A stretch of 64,000 nucleotides of DNA from Anaeramoeba flamelloides (lineage: Eukaryota; Metamonada; Anaeramoebidae). Under the pieces are notes generated by a model. It did not search any database and was not told the origin of the DNA. It was given only the letters and a program-made list of their open reading frames with translations. How positions within the stretch are numbered: position 1 is the stretch's first letter; each line of letters starts with the position of its first letter. The DNA is taken from contig JANTQA010000070.1 in the NCBI GenBank assembly GCA_027625915.1, forward strand, positions 11,165,001-11,229,000. Reading direction: 5' to 3'. Shown here piece after piece: positions 36,701 through 46,682 of this stretch. The position numbers and the translations under genes are program-made.

Positions 36701-38026
36701 ATTTGTGGTTAGATTGTAATAATTTATTTTTGACCAAGTAAGGGTTATGTAATATTCTTTGAAAAAAATAACTAATTTGAAAAATAGAAAAAAATGAAAA
36801 AAAAAATCTAAAGATCTCAAAAAGTCCTAAAGAGTGATACTTCAAAATTAATACATTTGTTTTCAAAATGATAAATCAGAACCATTCAAATTGGAAATAG
36901 AGTGTAGATCTGTGGCACTTTTTTCGAAGAATGTTCTTGTTTTTGCTTGTTGATTTTTGGAGATCGATCGCGCTTCACATTTTGGTTAGTTTTTGATTGG
37001 TATTAGATCCTCATAAAAATTACAAAAATTTTTTTTTTTCCATTTCAAAAAATTATTGTTAAACGTAATGACTAGACCCTTAAGCAAATATTGGTATCTA
37101 GATAATAGATGTGGAAAAATTTTTTGCTTTATTTTTTTTTTTTTTTTTTTTTTTTCCAAATAGAGGTTTTCAAAGAAGTAGACTGTCCTTTGTGATCTCT
37201 ATTTATTTGTTTGGTTCTTTTATATTTTTTGTGCTGGTGGTATATTGGTTGAACTCAGAATCCTAAATGAAACTTAGATTACAGATTTGAAAAATGAATC
37301 ATCAACTGAATTTTTTTCCTATTGAAATTTCAAAGACCATTCATTAAAATTACAGTCAGTTCCACTTTTGAGGCAGAAACTTTGAACGATAATTTAAGGC
37401 ACAAAAAAAAATTCCAAACTAAAGCACAAAATTTATTCTAGTAAAAATAAATTGTAAAAAAAAAAATTAAAAATTCAGAATTTCCTTAATTTGAGATTTT
37501 TTTTTTTCCTTAAATTTTGTTCGAATTTGTGCCTTTAAAGTGAAACTGACTGTATTTTGTTTCCATGACTAAACCATTTTTAAGCAACTTGAGAAAACTT
37601 GGTGTTTTCACACTTCTTTTAAATGAATAATTCCAAGTTTTAAATTGGTGTTGTGTGTTGTTCAAAAAAGATAAAAAGAAAAGTGAAATGCTTAAAATTG
37701 TCAAAATGTTGGTAATTTGTTTTTTTTTCGATCGAAAAGGTACTTAAATGAAAAACCCAAAAACAAAGAGGTGTTTGAAAATTGTTCTTTCACAAATAAA
37801 GAAAAGAAAAAAAAGTGTTAATTTATTTAAATGAAATTACACAAAAAGAAATTTCACAAAAAAAAAAAAAAAAAAAGTTTTTTTAAAAAAATTTACTTTT
37901 CAGTGGCGCTTTAAGAGCATCAAGCCGATCTAAAATTTTGTCTGCCAATTGCCGATTTTTTTTCATTGTACTCACAGAGTCGTACACATTAGAAATTACA
38001 CTGAGTACTTCATCTGCTGCTTCCAT
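16591..38026 (-). CDS. Giant helical-bundle/EF-hand/SH3/SPRY-array protein (about 5,200 aa, three exons)
   Basis: My gene model joins exon 1 (38026-37897), exon 2 (35499-34120) and exon 3 (30700-16591), all across phase-1 junctions with GT-AG ends. Protein order: residues about 1-165, a basic helical bundle resembling the MLKL/HeLo-type four-helix domain; about 249-266, poly-lysine; about 295-350, two EF-hands (loops DTDRDKKVSLFD and DLDGNGALSQDE) plus a degenerate third near 417-428; SH3 domains at about 484-538 (split by intron 2), 643-701 and 706-773; then from about 800 to the end about 23 SPRY domains of about 190 residues. Frame is lost twice in exon 3 by one extra T on the plus strand (runs 24573-24581 and 23205-23209); without these two bases the coding length is 15,618 nt, divisible by three. 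EF-hands imply Ca2+ control, SH3 binds proline motifs, SPRY is a protein-binding module. A scaffold or sensor role is inference, as is any link to cell death. If the breaks are real the product ends near residue 2,550. Confidence 0.8.
21869..25987. repeat. 1743-bp tandem duplication inside the SPRY array
   Basis: 21869-24243 matches 23613-25987 at an offset of 1744 bp; one base of that offset is an extra T in each copy, so the true period is 1743 bp, exactly 581 codons or three SPRY units. I saw no substitution in the parts compared; only the T-run length differs (9 against 8, and 5 against 4). Divergence starts sharply at both ends. It is a very recent duplication or an assembly duplication. 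Confidence 0.85.
30703..30790. repeat. (TTTTTTG)n microsatellite at a splice acceptor
   Basis: A seven-base tract of T6G units abuts exon 3. On the transcribed minus strand it reads as an A-rich tract immediately before the 3' splice site. A similar tract at 35516-35600 lies before exon 2. Confidence 0.8.
32040..32600. mobile_element. TIR element relic in intron 2, about 540 bp
   Basis: Left end CCAAAAATTTTGACACACCC, right end with the near complement CTGTGTCCAAATTTTTGG. It is homologous in direct orientation to 52340-52850 (shared blocks such as 'AAAGAAAAAAATATAAAAC', 'GTATATGGCTTTTCTA' against 'GTATGTGACTTTTCTA', and 'AAATTATTTCCAA'). No ORF. It is a non-autonomous DNA transposon, probably Tc1/mariner-like by its ends, but I cannot confirm a TA duplication. 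Confidence 0.65.
34043..34110. repeat. (TAAAAAA)n microsatellite near a splice donor
   Basis: Seven-base A6T units begin about ten bases downstream of the donor of intron 2. On the transcribed strand they read (TTTTTTA)n, complementary in character to the A-rich tract at the other end of the same intron. Confidence 0.8.
34120..35499 (-). CDS. Exon 2 of the SPRY giant (helix bundle, EF-hands, first half of SH3)
   Basis: 1380 nt, phase 1 at both ends. It completes the N-terminal bundle (LYTFVNKRLKKKWRKLF...LNTCIGDLILEL), then a serine/acidic and poly-lysine linker, EF-hand loops DTDRDKKVSLFD and DLDGNGALSQDE, a helical region, a basic stretch, and the first half of an SH3 domain (ALYDYTGEEKNDLIF). 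The frame runs on past the splice site into low-complexity L/F-rich sequence, which marks the exon end at CAAG|GTTTGT (34120/34119). Confidence 0.8.
36385..37079. mobile_element. TTAA-flanked non-autonomous element, 695 bp, copy A
   Basis: Begins GGGTCTAGTCATTTACG and ends CGTAATGACTAGACCC, with TTAA at 36381-36384 and 37080-37083. It has a close relative of 692 bp at 42204-42895. The TTAA target is the hallmark of the piggyBac superfamily; the GGG start differs from the CCC start of the type element, so the family assignment is tentative. It has no transposase. Confidence 0.85.
37353..37552. mobile_element. Palindromic MITE, Tc1/mariner-like, 200 bp
   Basis: Same family as 12739-12934: starts CAGTCAGTTCCACTTTTGAG, ends with a diverged complement ...AAGTGAAACTGACTG, flanked by TA. 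It lies inside intron 1 of the SPRY giant on the plus-strand map. Confidence 0.85.
37897..38026 (-). CDS. Exon 1 of the SPRY giant (helix-bundle start)
   Basis: 130 nt, ATG at 38026, encoding 43 residues (MEAADEVLSVISNVYDSV...LDALKAPLK) plus one base. I chose this start because the exon ends in phase 1 at A|GTAAAT and exon 2 opens with the two bases needed after ...TTAATAG. The joined peptide ...LKAPLK-K-IKESSDLAEKN... continues an amphipathic helical pattern with leucines and isoleucines every three to four residues. Starting at ATG 35464 in exon 2 instead would remove the first two predicted helices. Transcript evidence is lacking, so this exon is an inference from phase and composition. 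Confidence 0.65.
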
Positions 38027-38142
38027 TGTAAAAAGTGTTTATTTTTTTTTCTAAAAAAAAATTAAAAAGAAAAAATAATAATAAAAGAAGAAAAAATAAT
38101 TAGATTCAAATCCTATCTATTCTTCACAAATTTGAATATTGT

Positions 38143-38418
38143 TCATCTAGAAACTAATCTCTTATATACAGAGGAAACTATTTTTTCTTTTTGCAAATTT
38201 CCAAAAGCTCTCTTGAAAAAATCCAAAATTTGAGATTTGGTTTCGGTTTCTTCAAAAAACTTGACAATTTTTAGAAGTAAATTATTTCCAAGAAACCTTG
38301 AATGTTTTTTTGTAGAACAAGATTTGAGTGGATCTTGATTTTTTCTTTCAGAGAATATAATTATTGTTCTCTTTCCAAATTCTTTCATTAAAAACATTAT
38401 ATCTGTTGAATTGAAACT
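38143..38418 (-). CDS. Possible small ORF or terminal exon, unrecognised
   Basis: A minus-strand open stretch of about 92 codons begins right after a candidate acceptor (TTGTCTAG) and ends with a stop about 120 bp upstream of the SPRY giant's start. The peptide (MFLMKEFGKRTIIIFSERKN.., later KIVKFFEETETKSQILDFF) has a balanced, helix-prone composition unlike most random ORFs here. I recognise no family and find no upstream exon. It may equally be 5' untranslated sequence of the giant gene or chance. Confidence 0.2.
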   Translation of the reverse strand, partial: SFNSTDIMFLMKEFGKRTIIIFSERKNQDPLKSCSTKKHSRFLGNNLLLKIVKFFEETETKSQILDFFKRAFGNLQKEKIVSSVYKRLVSR

Positions 38419-39182
38419 CTAGACAACAGAAAATTAAAAGTAAAAATTGTTCCACATTATTCAATTTTTTTTTCTTCGATAAAAAAAGTTCACAATCTAA
38501 TTTCTAAATTTTAATGGTTTTGAAAGAAATTGGGATTTGTTTTTTTCTGCTGTTTACAAATCACCTTCATTTGTGGAATTGACAAAAAAATTTTCCTTTT
38601 ATTACTGAAACCTAAATATCAAATCTGAAAACTTTACTTCTTTATTTTACTTTTTTTTATTTTTCTTTATCAAAAAGAGTTTTCCAAGTATTAAACTATA
38701 ATTTTTGTGAACTCTATTGATTGAATTGATACCTATAATTACTCAACATTAGACGTATGAGGTGATCTAAGAAACCTAAATGAAAATTAGATTTGGTAAT
38801 GGAAAAAAAAAAAATCAATATAAAGTTTCTCCCATTTCAATTCGAAATTTCACACATTGAAAAAAGTGAGAAAGAAGTTTTTCGATTAATTGTTTGTGTT
38901 AAGTCAGTTGAAGGTTTTGTTTTTAAGGGAACTTTTCACAAAACGACAGTCTTCTGGAATCACAAATAATGATTAAGAGATAAGAAGTTTCTCAAAGTCG
39001 TAAAATTTTCGCAACTTTCCAGTTCTATCAGAGAGGAATTTCTTTGAAACCAACTGTGTGTTCTAACCAAAGTTTTCTTATTATTCTTTAAAGAAATACT
39101 ATAAGGATTGAAAGTAAAAACAAGATTTGTTGTTTTTTGGTTTTGTGAAAAGAAATTTCTTTTTTTAAATAAACAACTTTAA
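38419..39182. other. Intergenic upstream of the SPRY giant
   Basis: No gene or clear promoter motif seen. The stretch 38770-38870 weakly resembles 37260-37340 ('CCTAAATGAAAATTAGATT' against 'CCTAAATGAAACTTAGATT'), consistent with another worn repeat. Confidence 0.5.
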
Positions 39183-39734
39183 GGTTTACAATCCCTGAAA
39201 CTGGAAAAATGATTATCTTGTATTGGGTGTGTCAACTTGTTATTTTGGTTCTTAGCTGATCGATCCACGACTAAGTTTGGATCGTATAGGTGGTTGAAAA
39301 AGGCTATTTTTGTGATTTTATTTTTTTTTTTTCCGAAATCCAGATTGATGAGTCTAAGATTAATTAATTGGAAGGTATTGAATTGAAAGTGTTAATTTTT
39401 GGGTTGTCAATTGAAATTATCATTTTCCTTTTACAGAGTTAGAAGTAAATAAAAAAAAATTTTTTTATAAGCATCAAATAATACAAAGCGTAAATAAAAA
39501 TTTCAACATAGAAAACAAAAAACTCAATTACTAATTAAATATCTTCCAATTAATTAATTTTAAACTCATCAATCTGGATTTCGGAAAAAAAAAAAATAAA
39601 ATCACAAAAATAGCCTTTTTCAACCACCTATACGATCCAAACTTAGTTGTGGATCGATCAGCTAAGAACCAAAATAACAAGTTGACACACCCAATACAAG
39701 ATAATCATTTTTCCAGTTTCAGGGATTGTAAAAC
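39183..39734. mobile_element. Long-TIR TTAA element, 552 bp
   Basis: Arms of about 190 bp are almost perfect inverted copies (left 'ACAATCCCTGAAACTGG', continuing through 'TGATCGATCCACGACTAAG'; right its complement) around a loop of about 170 bp. TTAA lies on both sides (39179-39182 and 39735-39738). The right-hand TTAA is also the left target site of the 6.9-kb element that follows. A much older, longer relative is at 52945-54575. Confidence 0.85.
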
Positions 39735-40252
39735 TTAAGGGACTAGTAACTCTTATTTTTTTTTTCCCAAAGATAATAGAGTAATTATTTACATAAGGTC
39801 ACAATTAAACCTGGTATGCAAATTCATTTGTCAACTTTAGATAAATGAATAATCATTTTTAAAAGAATTCATTTATCCAATTATATTTTCAGTAATAAGC
39901 TCCTAATCCTTTTTTGTTTGGATTTTTAGATCAAATAACAAAAGAAAAATTTGCAAAAAAATCTAATTTTGAAGAAAAACCACTTTTAGTAATTTCATAG
40001 AGTTTTTATATTAACAGGTAACCTTGAAACTTTAATCTTATTATCAAAATATAATGAAAATAAATCAAATATTGTATCCTTGAAGATCTAAAATAATTGA
40101 TCATCTATTTTATTCACAAATATTTATTAAATTTCTTGAAATTTAAAAGACAATTCAATACCCCTTTTTAAATACCAAGGGTATAAACAAGGAACTCTTT
40201 GTATTAGAATCAGTTATTTGATAATATCTATTATTTTTTTTTAATAGAAATA

Positions 40253-40425
40253 CTGGTATTTGAAATCTAAATGGGAAAAAATTTTCACTTTCTTTGCTGT
40301 ATTTTTCTTTGTCTGAATTGAGTTCTCAAAAAAGAAGTTTGTAAATTGTAATTTGTGTCTTTATTTGAAAAAGGAAATTCAAAATGAAGAAATGAAATGG
40401 TTACAATTTATTATTTAAATACCAG
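40253..40425. mobile_element. TA-flanked MITE, 173 bp, in the left arm
   Basis: Begins CTGGTATTTGAAAT and ends ATTTAAATACCAG with TA on both sides. The corresponding place in the right arm of the large element lacks it, so it inserted after the arms formed. Worn relatives of its right end are near 320 and 1255. Confidence 0.7.
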
Positions 40426-42184
40426 TATGTATTGAATTGTTTTATTTGTTTGAAAATCTTTAAAATATTGAGAAATAATTATAAGTCTATTTGATACATG
40501 TAATCTTTGTATTGTTAACGACTCAGTGATTTAATTAAGATTATGTTATTAATTATTGATTAAAAATAATCAAATTAAAAATTATTTCTTTAGATTATTA
40601 GTTGAATTTTACAGGTTTTAAAAAAGTATTTCGGGAGAATTTTTAATTCGATTGTTTGGTTCTTTTTCTCAGATTTTTTTATTCAATAACAAGAAAAAAT
40701 TGATTTGAACTGTTCTTTGAATCAAATAATTTTTTTTTTAACAAGTTTAAAATTTTTATTTTTGTATTTTTTTTTGAAATTAAGTACATTTTTATAAACT
40801 GAGTTATTATAGAACTTCTTAGTTTTTATTTTTAAAGTGTATTTTTGTACACTTCCTTTACAAGCAATAAAATTTCAATCTTTTTTCAAAGAAAATTTTT
40901 TTTTTTGTATAATCTAGAAATATGTTGTATTTTGAACTTTTCAAAAATCAGAAAAATGGAGGAATTTTAAAAACTATAATTGATTTCTGTAAATAGTATT
41001 GAAAGTAAGTTTTGTCTTTGTATAATCAGATTATTACTTTGTTTTTCAATTACAAGATTAGGTAAATTTTTTTTGAATTTGTTATTAGGTTTACTTGAAA
41101 ATTTATTTAGTTTCCCTCCCCTTAAGTAAGGAATCTATTCTTTCTTTCAAGAAAATTCTTTGGCACACTTTTCCAAAAAAAAAAAAAAAAACACTTTTAT
41201 TCTTCAAGTACAACATCCATCACTCTGAGTTTTTAAATAAATTAAATATAATTTTTAATTATGTTTCCAAAAAAATTATTGAAAAGATCAAAAACAAATT
41301 TGCAATGTTTAAAATCAGTAATATTTTGTTTACTTCTTTTAGTAATTGTAGGAATTTGAATTTTTTTTAATTCTTGATAGCTATGGTTTTTTGGAAAGAT
41401 TAATGAAAATTTTGTTACTTTTATTTTTCAATTAACAGTATTACAAATTGTAGAGTGTAATGAGAAAACTACACTCTAATTCAGAAAATTTTTACAAAAC
41501 CAAGCTAACTTAAAACTTCCTGTATTTACTTCCAATACCCTGCAACAATTCCAAATCTACAGTGCCAATTTATAAAAAAAAGAAATTGGATTTTCTTATT
41601 TAATTGTTTTTATGAAATAGAAAATACCATTTTCTAACATACCATAAAATACAAAATACCAACTTCTCAACATTTTAGAGAGTTTTTTTTTGAAATAAAG
41701 AAAGACAAAATAAGATTTCAAAAAAAAAAAAGAAATTATGAAAACCTTTGATCTTTTGGAAACACTTTTTAATAAATTGTTATAATGGGAGAATATTGTA
41801 CTTTATGAAAATTAAAATTCCTCATTAATATATTTTTTTATATATTTGTATGTCCATGCCCCAAAACCAAAAAATGTATACCATGCTTTTTTTTTTAATT
41901 CCTTTTAGAAATTTTATGGTTGCTGATAAACTTTACTAATCATTTTAAGGTTTGTCCTACATAATAAAAATTTAAAATAAGAGATATTCAATTTCTACGT
42001 CTTATAAATTTACTCAGATAACTGAATGGCTATAAAAACCATGATTTCACCACACTTAACCCACTTCACATACCCCACCCAAGTTAAACATTTTGTACTA
42101 TTCTTATATAATCATACCATCACATACCTAGCCAATAATAGCACACAAATAGAATTAAACTAAAAAGATACCAAATATTTTGTA

Positions 42185-43076
42185 CAGTAAGATTCAAATT
42201 TAAGGGATATAGTCATTTACCATGAATGTACTCGATGCTCAAGGGGTGGCCTGAGACCAAAAAGGGTATTATGAAATGGACCTTCTTTTGGTTCACAAAA
42301 TTCAAATAACAAAAAAAAAAATTTCATTGGATCATCTTTGACAAAAAAATCAACCAAGAAAAATAAGTTTAAAAGAGTTCTCAATTTAAAAAATCAAAAT
42401 TTAAAAAAAAAAAATGCATCTTTTCTCATTTTATATTTCCAAATAGTTAAATTTATTTAATTTAAAACAAATTTCTTTTTTGAATTTCGCAATCAATTTA
42501 ATTGAATTTAGTCAAATTTGTGGTTATTTCGTAACCTTCTAAATTTGACCAAGTAAGGATATTGTAATATTCTTACTATAAAAATAACTCATTTGAAAAA
42601 TGAAAAAAAAACGAAAAAAAAAATCACCAAGATTTCAAAAAGCGCCCAAAAAGCGACACTTCAAAACTGACATAGTTGTTTTCAAAATTGAAATTTATAC
42701 CATTCAAAATGGAAATTGAGTGTCGCCCTTTGGCACTTTTTTATAAAAATGTACTCATCTTTTGTTGTTGATTTTTGGAGATCGATCATACATCATTGGT
42801 TCGTTGGTTTTTGATTGGTGTTAGATCATAATAAAAATTACTAATTAGTTTTTTTCCATTTCAGAAAAAAAAAATTCACCAGAGTGACTCGACCCTTAAG
42901 GCACAAAATTTCAACGAAATTTAAGGAGCAATAAAAATCTCAAATTAAAGCACAAAATTTGGAATTATTTTTTCACAAAGTATTTTACTAGAATCTGAAT
43001 TTTGTGCCTTAATTTGAGATTTTTATTGCTCCTTAAATTTCGTTGAAAGTTTGTGCTTTAAAAGTGGAACTGACAG
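42185..43076. mobile_element. Palindromic Tc1/mariner-like MITE interrupted by a TTAA element
   Basis: Left stub CAGTAAGATTCAAATTTAA (42185-42203) aligns base for base in length with the left end of the intact MITE at 12739. The rest resumes at 42896 (TTAAGGCACAAAATTTCAAC) and runs to ...AGTGGAACTGACAG at 43076. TA flanks the outer ends. The 692 bp between are a different element. Confidence 0.8.
42204..42895. mobile_element. TTAA-flanked non-autonomous element, 692 bp, copy B (nested)
   Basis: Relative of 36385-37079 (shared 'AAAAGGGTATT', 'CTTCTTTTGGTT', 'GTTGATTTTTGGAGATCGAT'). It sits at the TTAA of the MITE end CTTTTAAGGCAC, and that TTAA is present on both sides here but only once in the uninterrupted MITEs. 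Confidence 0.85.
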
Positions 43077-43536
43077 TAAAGAATCTAATTTAACCCCATT
43101 ATACACTCAAATTAACCTTATACTATCCACGTACACACCTTAACAATATTAAATAAATCAATCTCAAAGAGAAAATGTCATAGCGATAACACAATTGTCA
43201 TATCAAAATTTTCAGTAATGTAAAATTATTAAAAATTGCTATTACTATATTATTTTCTCTCTTTTTTTAATACAATCTAGCGTAGATAAGAAATACTATG
43301 TACTTTCAAGATAATTATTCACTTCATAAAAATAAAGAAGATAAATTTGCCTAAAAATTTACATTTTTACGTATTTTGCACTTTTGTTTTGTTTATGTTA
43401 ACCCCTTAAAAATTCAATTTTTTTTTTGATTGTTTTTTCCTGAAAAAGAAAATTTCATATATATATATATATTAAGTATTTTTCACTGATTAATTACCAA
43501 ATCAAAAAACAATACCATAAATCAGATTAATATAAA

Positions 43537-44270
43537 TTCTTTTTCAAACAAAAGGGCACACCTCTCAAATCACCAATACATTCAAATTTGATTGTTAATA
43601 AGATAATTACCCAATGGCAATTGTTATTTTAATTATTCTTTTTTTCAATGTTTCATTTTTTGTTTTATATTTATGGACATTGAACAGTTCGAAAATGAAA
43701 AAAAAAGATAAGAAGAAATCAATTTGAGTATAACCCTCCATGATAAAAATCGAAACTGTTTAAATTTGATTTCAAATGAGCTAAAAATTGGAATTTTGAA
43801 AGACCAATATTGGATTGATACATGGAACAAAGAAAAAAGAAAATAAATCCAAAAATAGTTCCAACAAAATACCCAAATGAATTGTAGCTTTACTTGAAAA
43901 ACGAGACATTAAAGAATTAAAGTTTGATGTGTAAAGAGTTATCAATAAAATGTTTTAGTACTTTTTCTCAATTCAAATTTCTCAACGGTTTTTATTGACT
44001 TTATAATTTTTTTTTTACAATTTACAAAATGAGATTTCTCATTTAAAATAAAAGAGTGTATTAATTTTTAAAATATTTTATTTTAATTTTCATTATTTTA
44101 TTTTAATGAGTTTTAAACCAACCTTTGAGTGTTTTTAGAGGTTCTTAAGAGGTTCTTATATTTTAGAATGACATACAATTTATTTGATTCAATTATGAAT
44201 ACTTCTTGAAAATTTTTGTGTATTTTTATAGGAAAAAGAGTTTATATTATTCAAATCTTTAAGTCAATTT
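43537..44270. repeat. Dispersed repeat, inverted relative to 8060-8805
   Basis: See 8060-8805. No target duplication was identified. The small minus-strand ORF at 43645-43830 lies inside the repeat and is not preserved in the other copy. Confidence 0.7.
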
Positions 44271-46682
44271 TAAGTGAATAGTAGAAACTTTGCAAAAAAA
44301 ATAGAAAAACGTCATTTTTATTATGAATTTAGGATTAATATTAAAAATTTAAAAAATTGAACAGACTTTTATAATTATTTTATATGATGTATCCACTTTT
44401 ATATTAATTATTATCATCACTCTATTTTTTTTGACTTTGATTTTGTTCTAAAATGAACATATAAATATGTAAGAAACTATTATAAAATGAGAAATTTTAT
44501 TTCCATTTTATAAGAAAAATTAATTGGATATTTTTTTCTTAATAACCTAGATCGTAATCAATAAAAATTCAAGTAAATTTTGAACCTGTTAACAACTAAT
44601 ATTTTCAACATAGGGAAATAATAGAATATATTGTTTACTTTTCATAGGTATGTCCTTCCTATGAAAAAGATAGATTAATTTTTCTGAAAAAGTTAAAAGA
44701 ATTAAATTTTAATAAAATAATTTTAAATTAGATAGCTTCAAACTATTTTCGTTAATTATTATTTCGTGGAATATATGATTTTACGCTTAAATTTCTGAAA
44801 GGGAATTTATGTAAAAATACACCTAGAGTGTAATGTACACCCCCCCCTCAATTAAAAAAAAAAAAACCAACTAATATTTTCCTGAAAAAATTGAAAAATT
44901 TTAAAAATTGCCATATTCCCAGTTAAAAGTGCCTGTTTGATTTTGGAAGAAATTCCACAAGAATTATTAATTCTATGAATAATCTTTTTTTAATATTTTT
45001 AAAAAGAAAAAATTTTTTTCATGGATCTTTGTTTTTGAATAAAAAAAATATTTTTTTAAAAAAATCTTGTTGATTTAACCCGAACAGAAATGTACTATTA
45101 TATTAAAACTATTTTTTTTTGAATTAGTTTACTTGTACATAATATCATGATATTTGGACAATATTCATGGTTTTATAAAATATTATAATTTTGATATTAT
45201 TGATTGTCACAATTTACTATAATATTGTGATTTGATAAAGATAATAGTGATTTTTGAAACTTTATTTTGACGAACAAAAGGAATGTCTGAATCCTCTAAT
45301 ATTTTTTAATTCGACTTTTAAAGTATTTTTTCAATTAGATTATTAGAAAAAGTTAGAGAAGACTTTACTATTTTAATTTACCCCCCCCCACTCCCAATAA
45401 TAACATCTTAATTTAAAAATTTTCAATCTATGGATTGATGAATTAAGGGACTAGTAAACGAAAAAAACTATTAAAGTAAATTCAATAAAAAATTCAAAAA
45501 ATAAAAATAATGTTCATATCTTGAAATTTAAAAACTATGTAAAAATCTGATTACTACAAAACCAAACCACTTTTAATACTATTTTAAAAAATGAATTATT
45601 GTTTTTAAAAGTTTAATCCATTTTTCTCATTTTTGAAAACTTCGAAATTTAATATCATTCAGAATTATTTAAAAAAAAAAATTATTTTATTTGAAAGAAG
45701 AAGAAATCTCAATATCTATGAAGTAAGTGTACAGAAATATAATTTAAAATAAAACCACAAAATACCCTGGAATAATTAAGTATAAAAAATCTTCTTAATT
45801 TCAAAATAATGACAATAATTATTTCTTTCCTTGAAAAAAATATATTAAATTTATACTAAGAAGACTTCGAAATCAATTTTTTCAATATTTTAAAGGTAAA
45901 AAATCTGAGAAAAACAACCAAACAATCGAAGTAAAAAATTCTCCCAAAACTATTTTTTTAATACCTGGGAATTTCAACTTAGAAAACTTAACAAAATACT
46001 TTTTGAATTGGATTATTTTTAATCAATAATTAATGAACCAATCTATTTTTTTCAGTGATTTGGTAATCACCCAAGTATTAAATTCAGCAATAGACTTTAA
46101 TAGTATTTCTCAATTTTTCTCATATTTTTAAAACAAATTAAAATCATTTAAATTAATTATTCGAATAAAAAAGAAAAATATATATCATCAAAAAAGTGAT
46201 TTTAATACTATATAATCCTTTTTTGTAACCTGGATAATTGAAAAAGAATATTTATTAATCATTTAAATTTCAAAATATTTAATAAATATTTGTGAATAAA
46301 AGAATTGATCACTTTTTTTCGAATTTCAAGAAATCATTATTTGGTTTATTTTTAATATAGTTTAAAAATAGGATTTAAATTTTCAAGGTTATATTTCCAT
46401 ACATACTTCCAATAATTACTAAAAGTGAGATTTCCTAATAATACAAATGTTTTTGTAAATTTTTCTTTTGTAATTTTGATCAGAAAATCTAAATAAAACA
46501 ATCTCAAGTACTTTTTAATTTCAAATTTAATTAGTAAAAATGAACTTTTTCAAAAATGATTATTCATTTTTATAAAAGTTGATAAATGAAGCTACATATT
46601 TTGTTAAATTTAATTGTGTCCTTTAGTAAATAATTCATGTATAGTACATATGAAAATAAAATCAAGAAGAGTTACTTGTCCC

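Larger units (their letters stand above)
35500..37896 (-). other. Intron 1 of the SPRY giant (2397 bp)
   Basis: Minus-strand 5' end GTAAATTTTTTT then a long U-run; 3' end of about 90 nt that is almost only A and C ((CAAAAAAA)n) and then TTAATAG. It carries the TTAA element 36385-37079 and the MITE 37353-37552. Minus-strand ORFs at 35696-35890 and 36101-36373 within it look random. Confidence 0.6.
39739..46682. mobile_element. Large TTAA-flanked element with about 1-kb inverted arms, 6.9 kb
   Basis: Left end GGGACTAGTAACTCTT, right end AAGAGTTACTTGTCCC, with TTAA at 39735-39738 and 46683-46686. The left arm (39739-about 40750) and right arm (about 45850-46682) are inverted copies with moderate divergence; matched blocks include 'ATTCACAAATATTTATTAAA', 'TTAATTATTGATTAAAAATA' and 'TCGATTGTTTGGTT'. 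The interior holds no transposase ORF that I can see, but does hold nested insertions (40253-40425, 42185-43076) and the dispersed repeat 43537-44270. It is a dead or non-autonomous DNA transposon, or a pair of related elements enclosing unrelated sequence. Confidence 0.7.

Noticed and set aside
41095-41370. 91-codon plus-strand ORF inside the 6.9-kb element as a transposase piece
   Set aside because: Composition is K/F/I/N as expected by chance in this DNA, with no catalytic pattern; it is not shared by the other arm.
44840-45389. Two C-runs (8 and 9 bases) as a paired signal
   Set aside because: They are striking in AT-rich DNA, but the flanks do not match each other and no structure links them.
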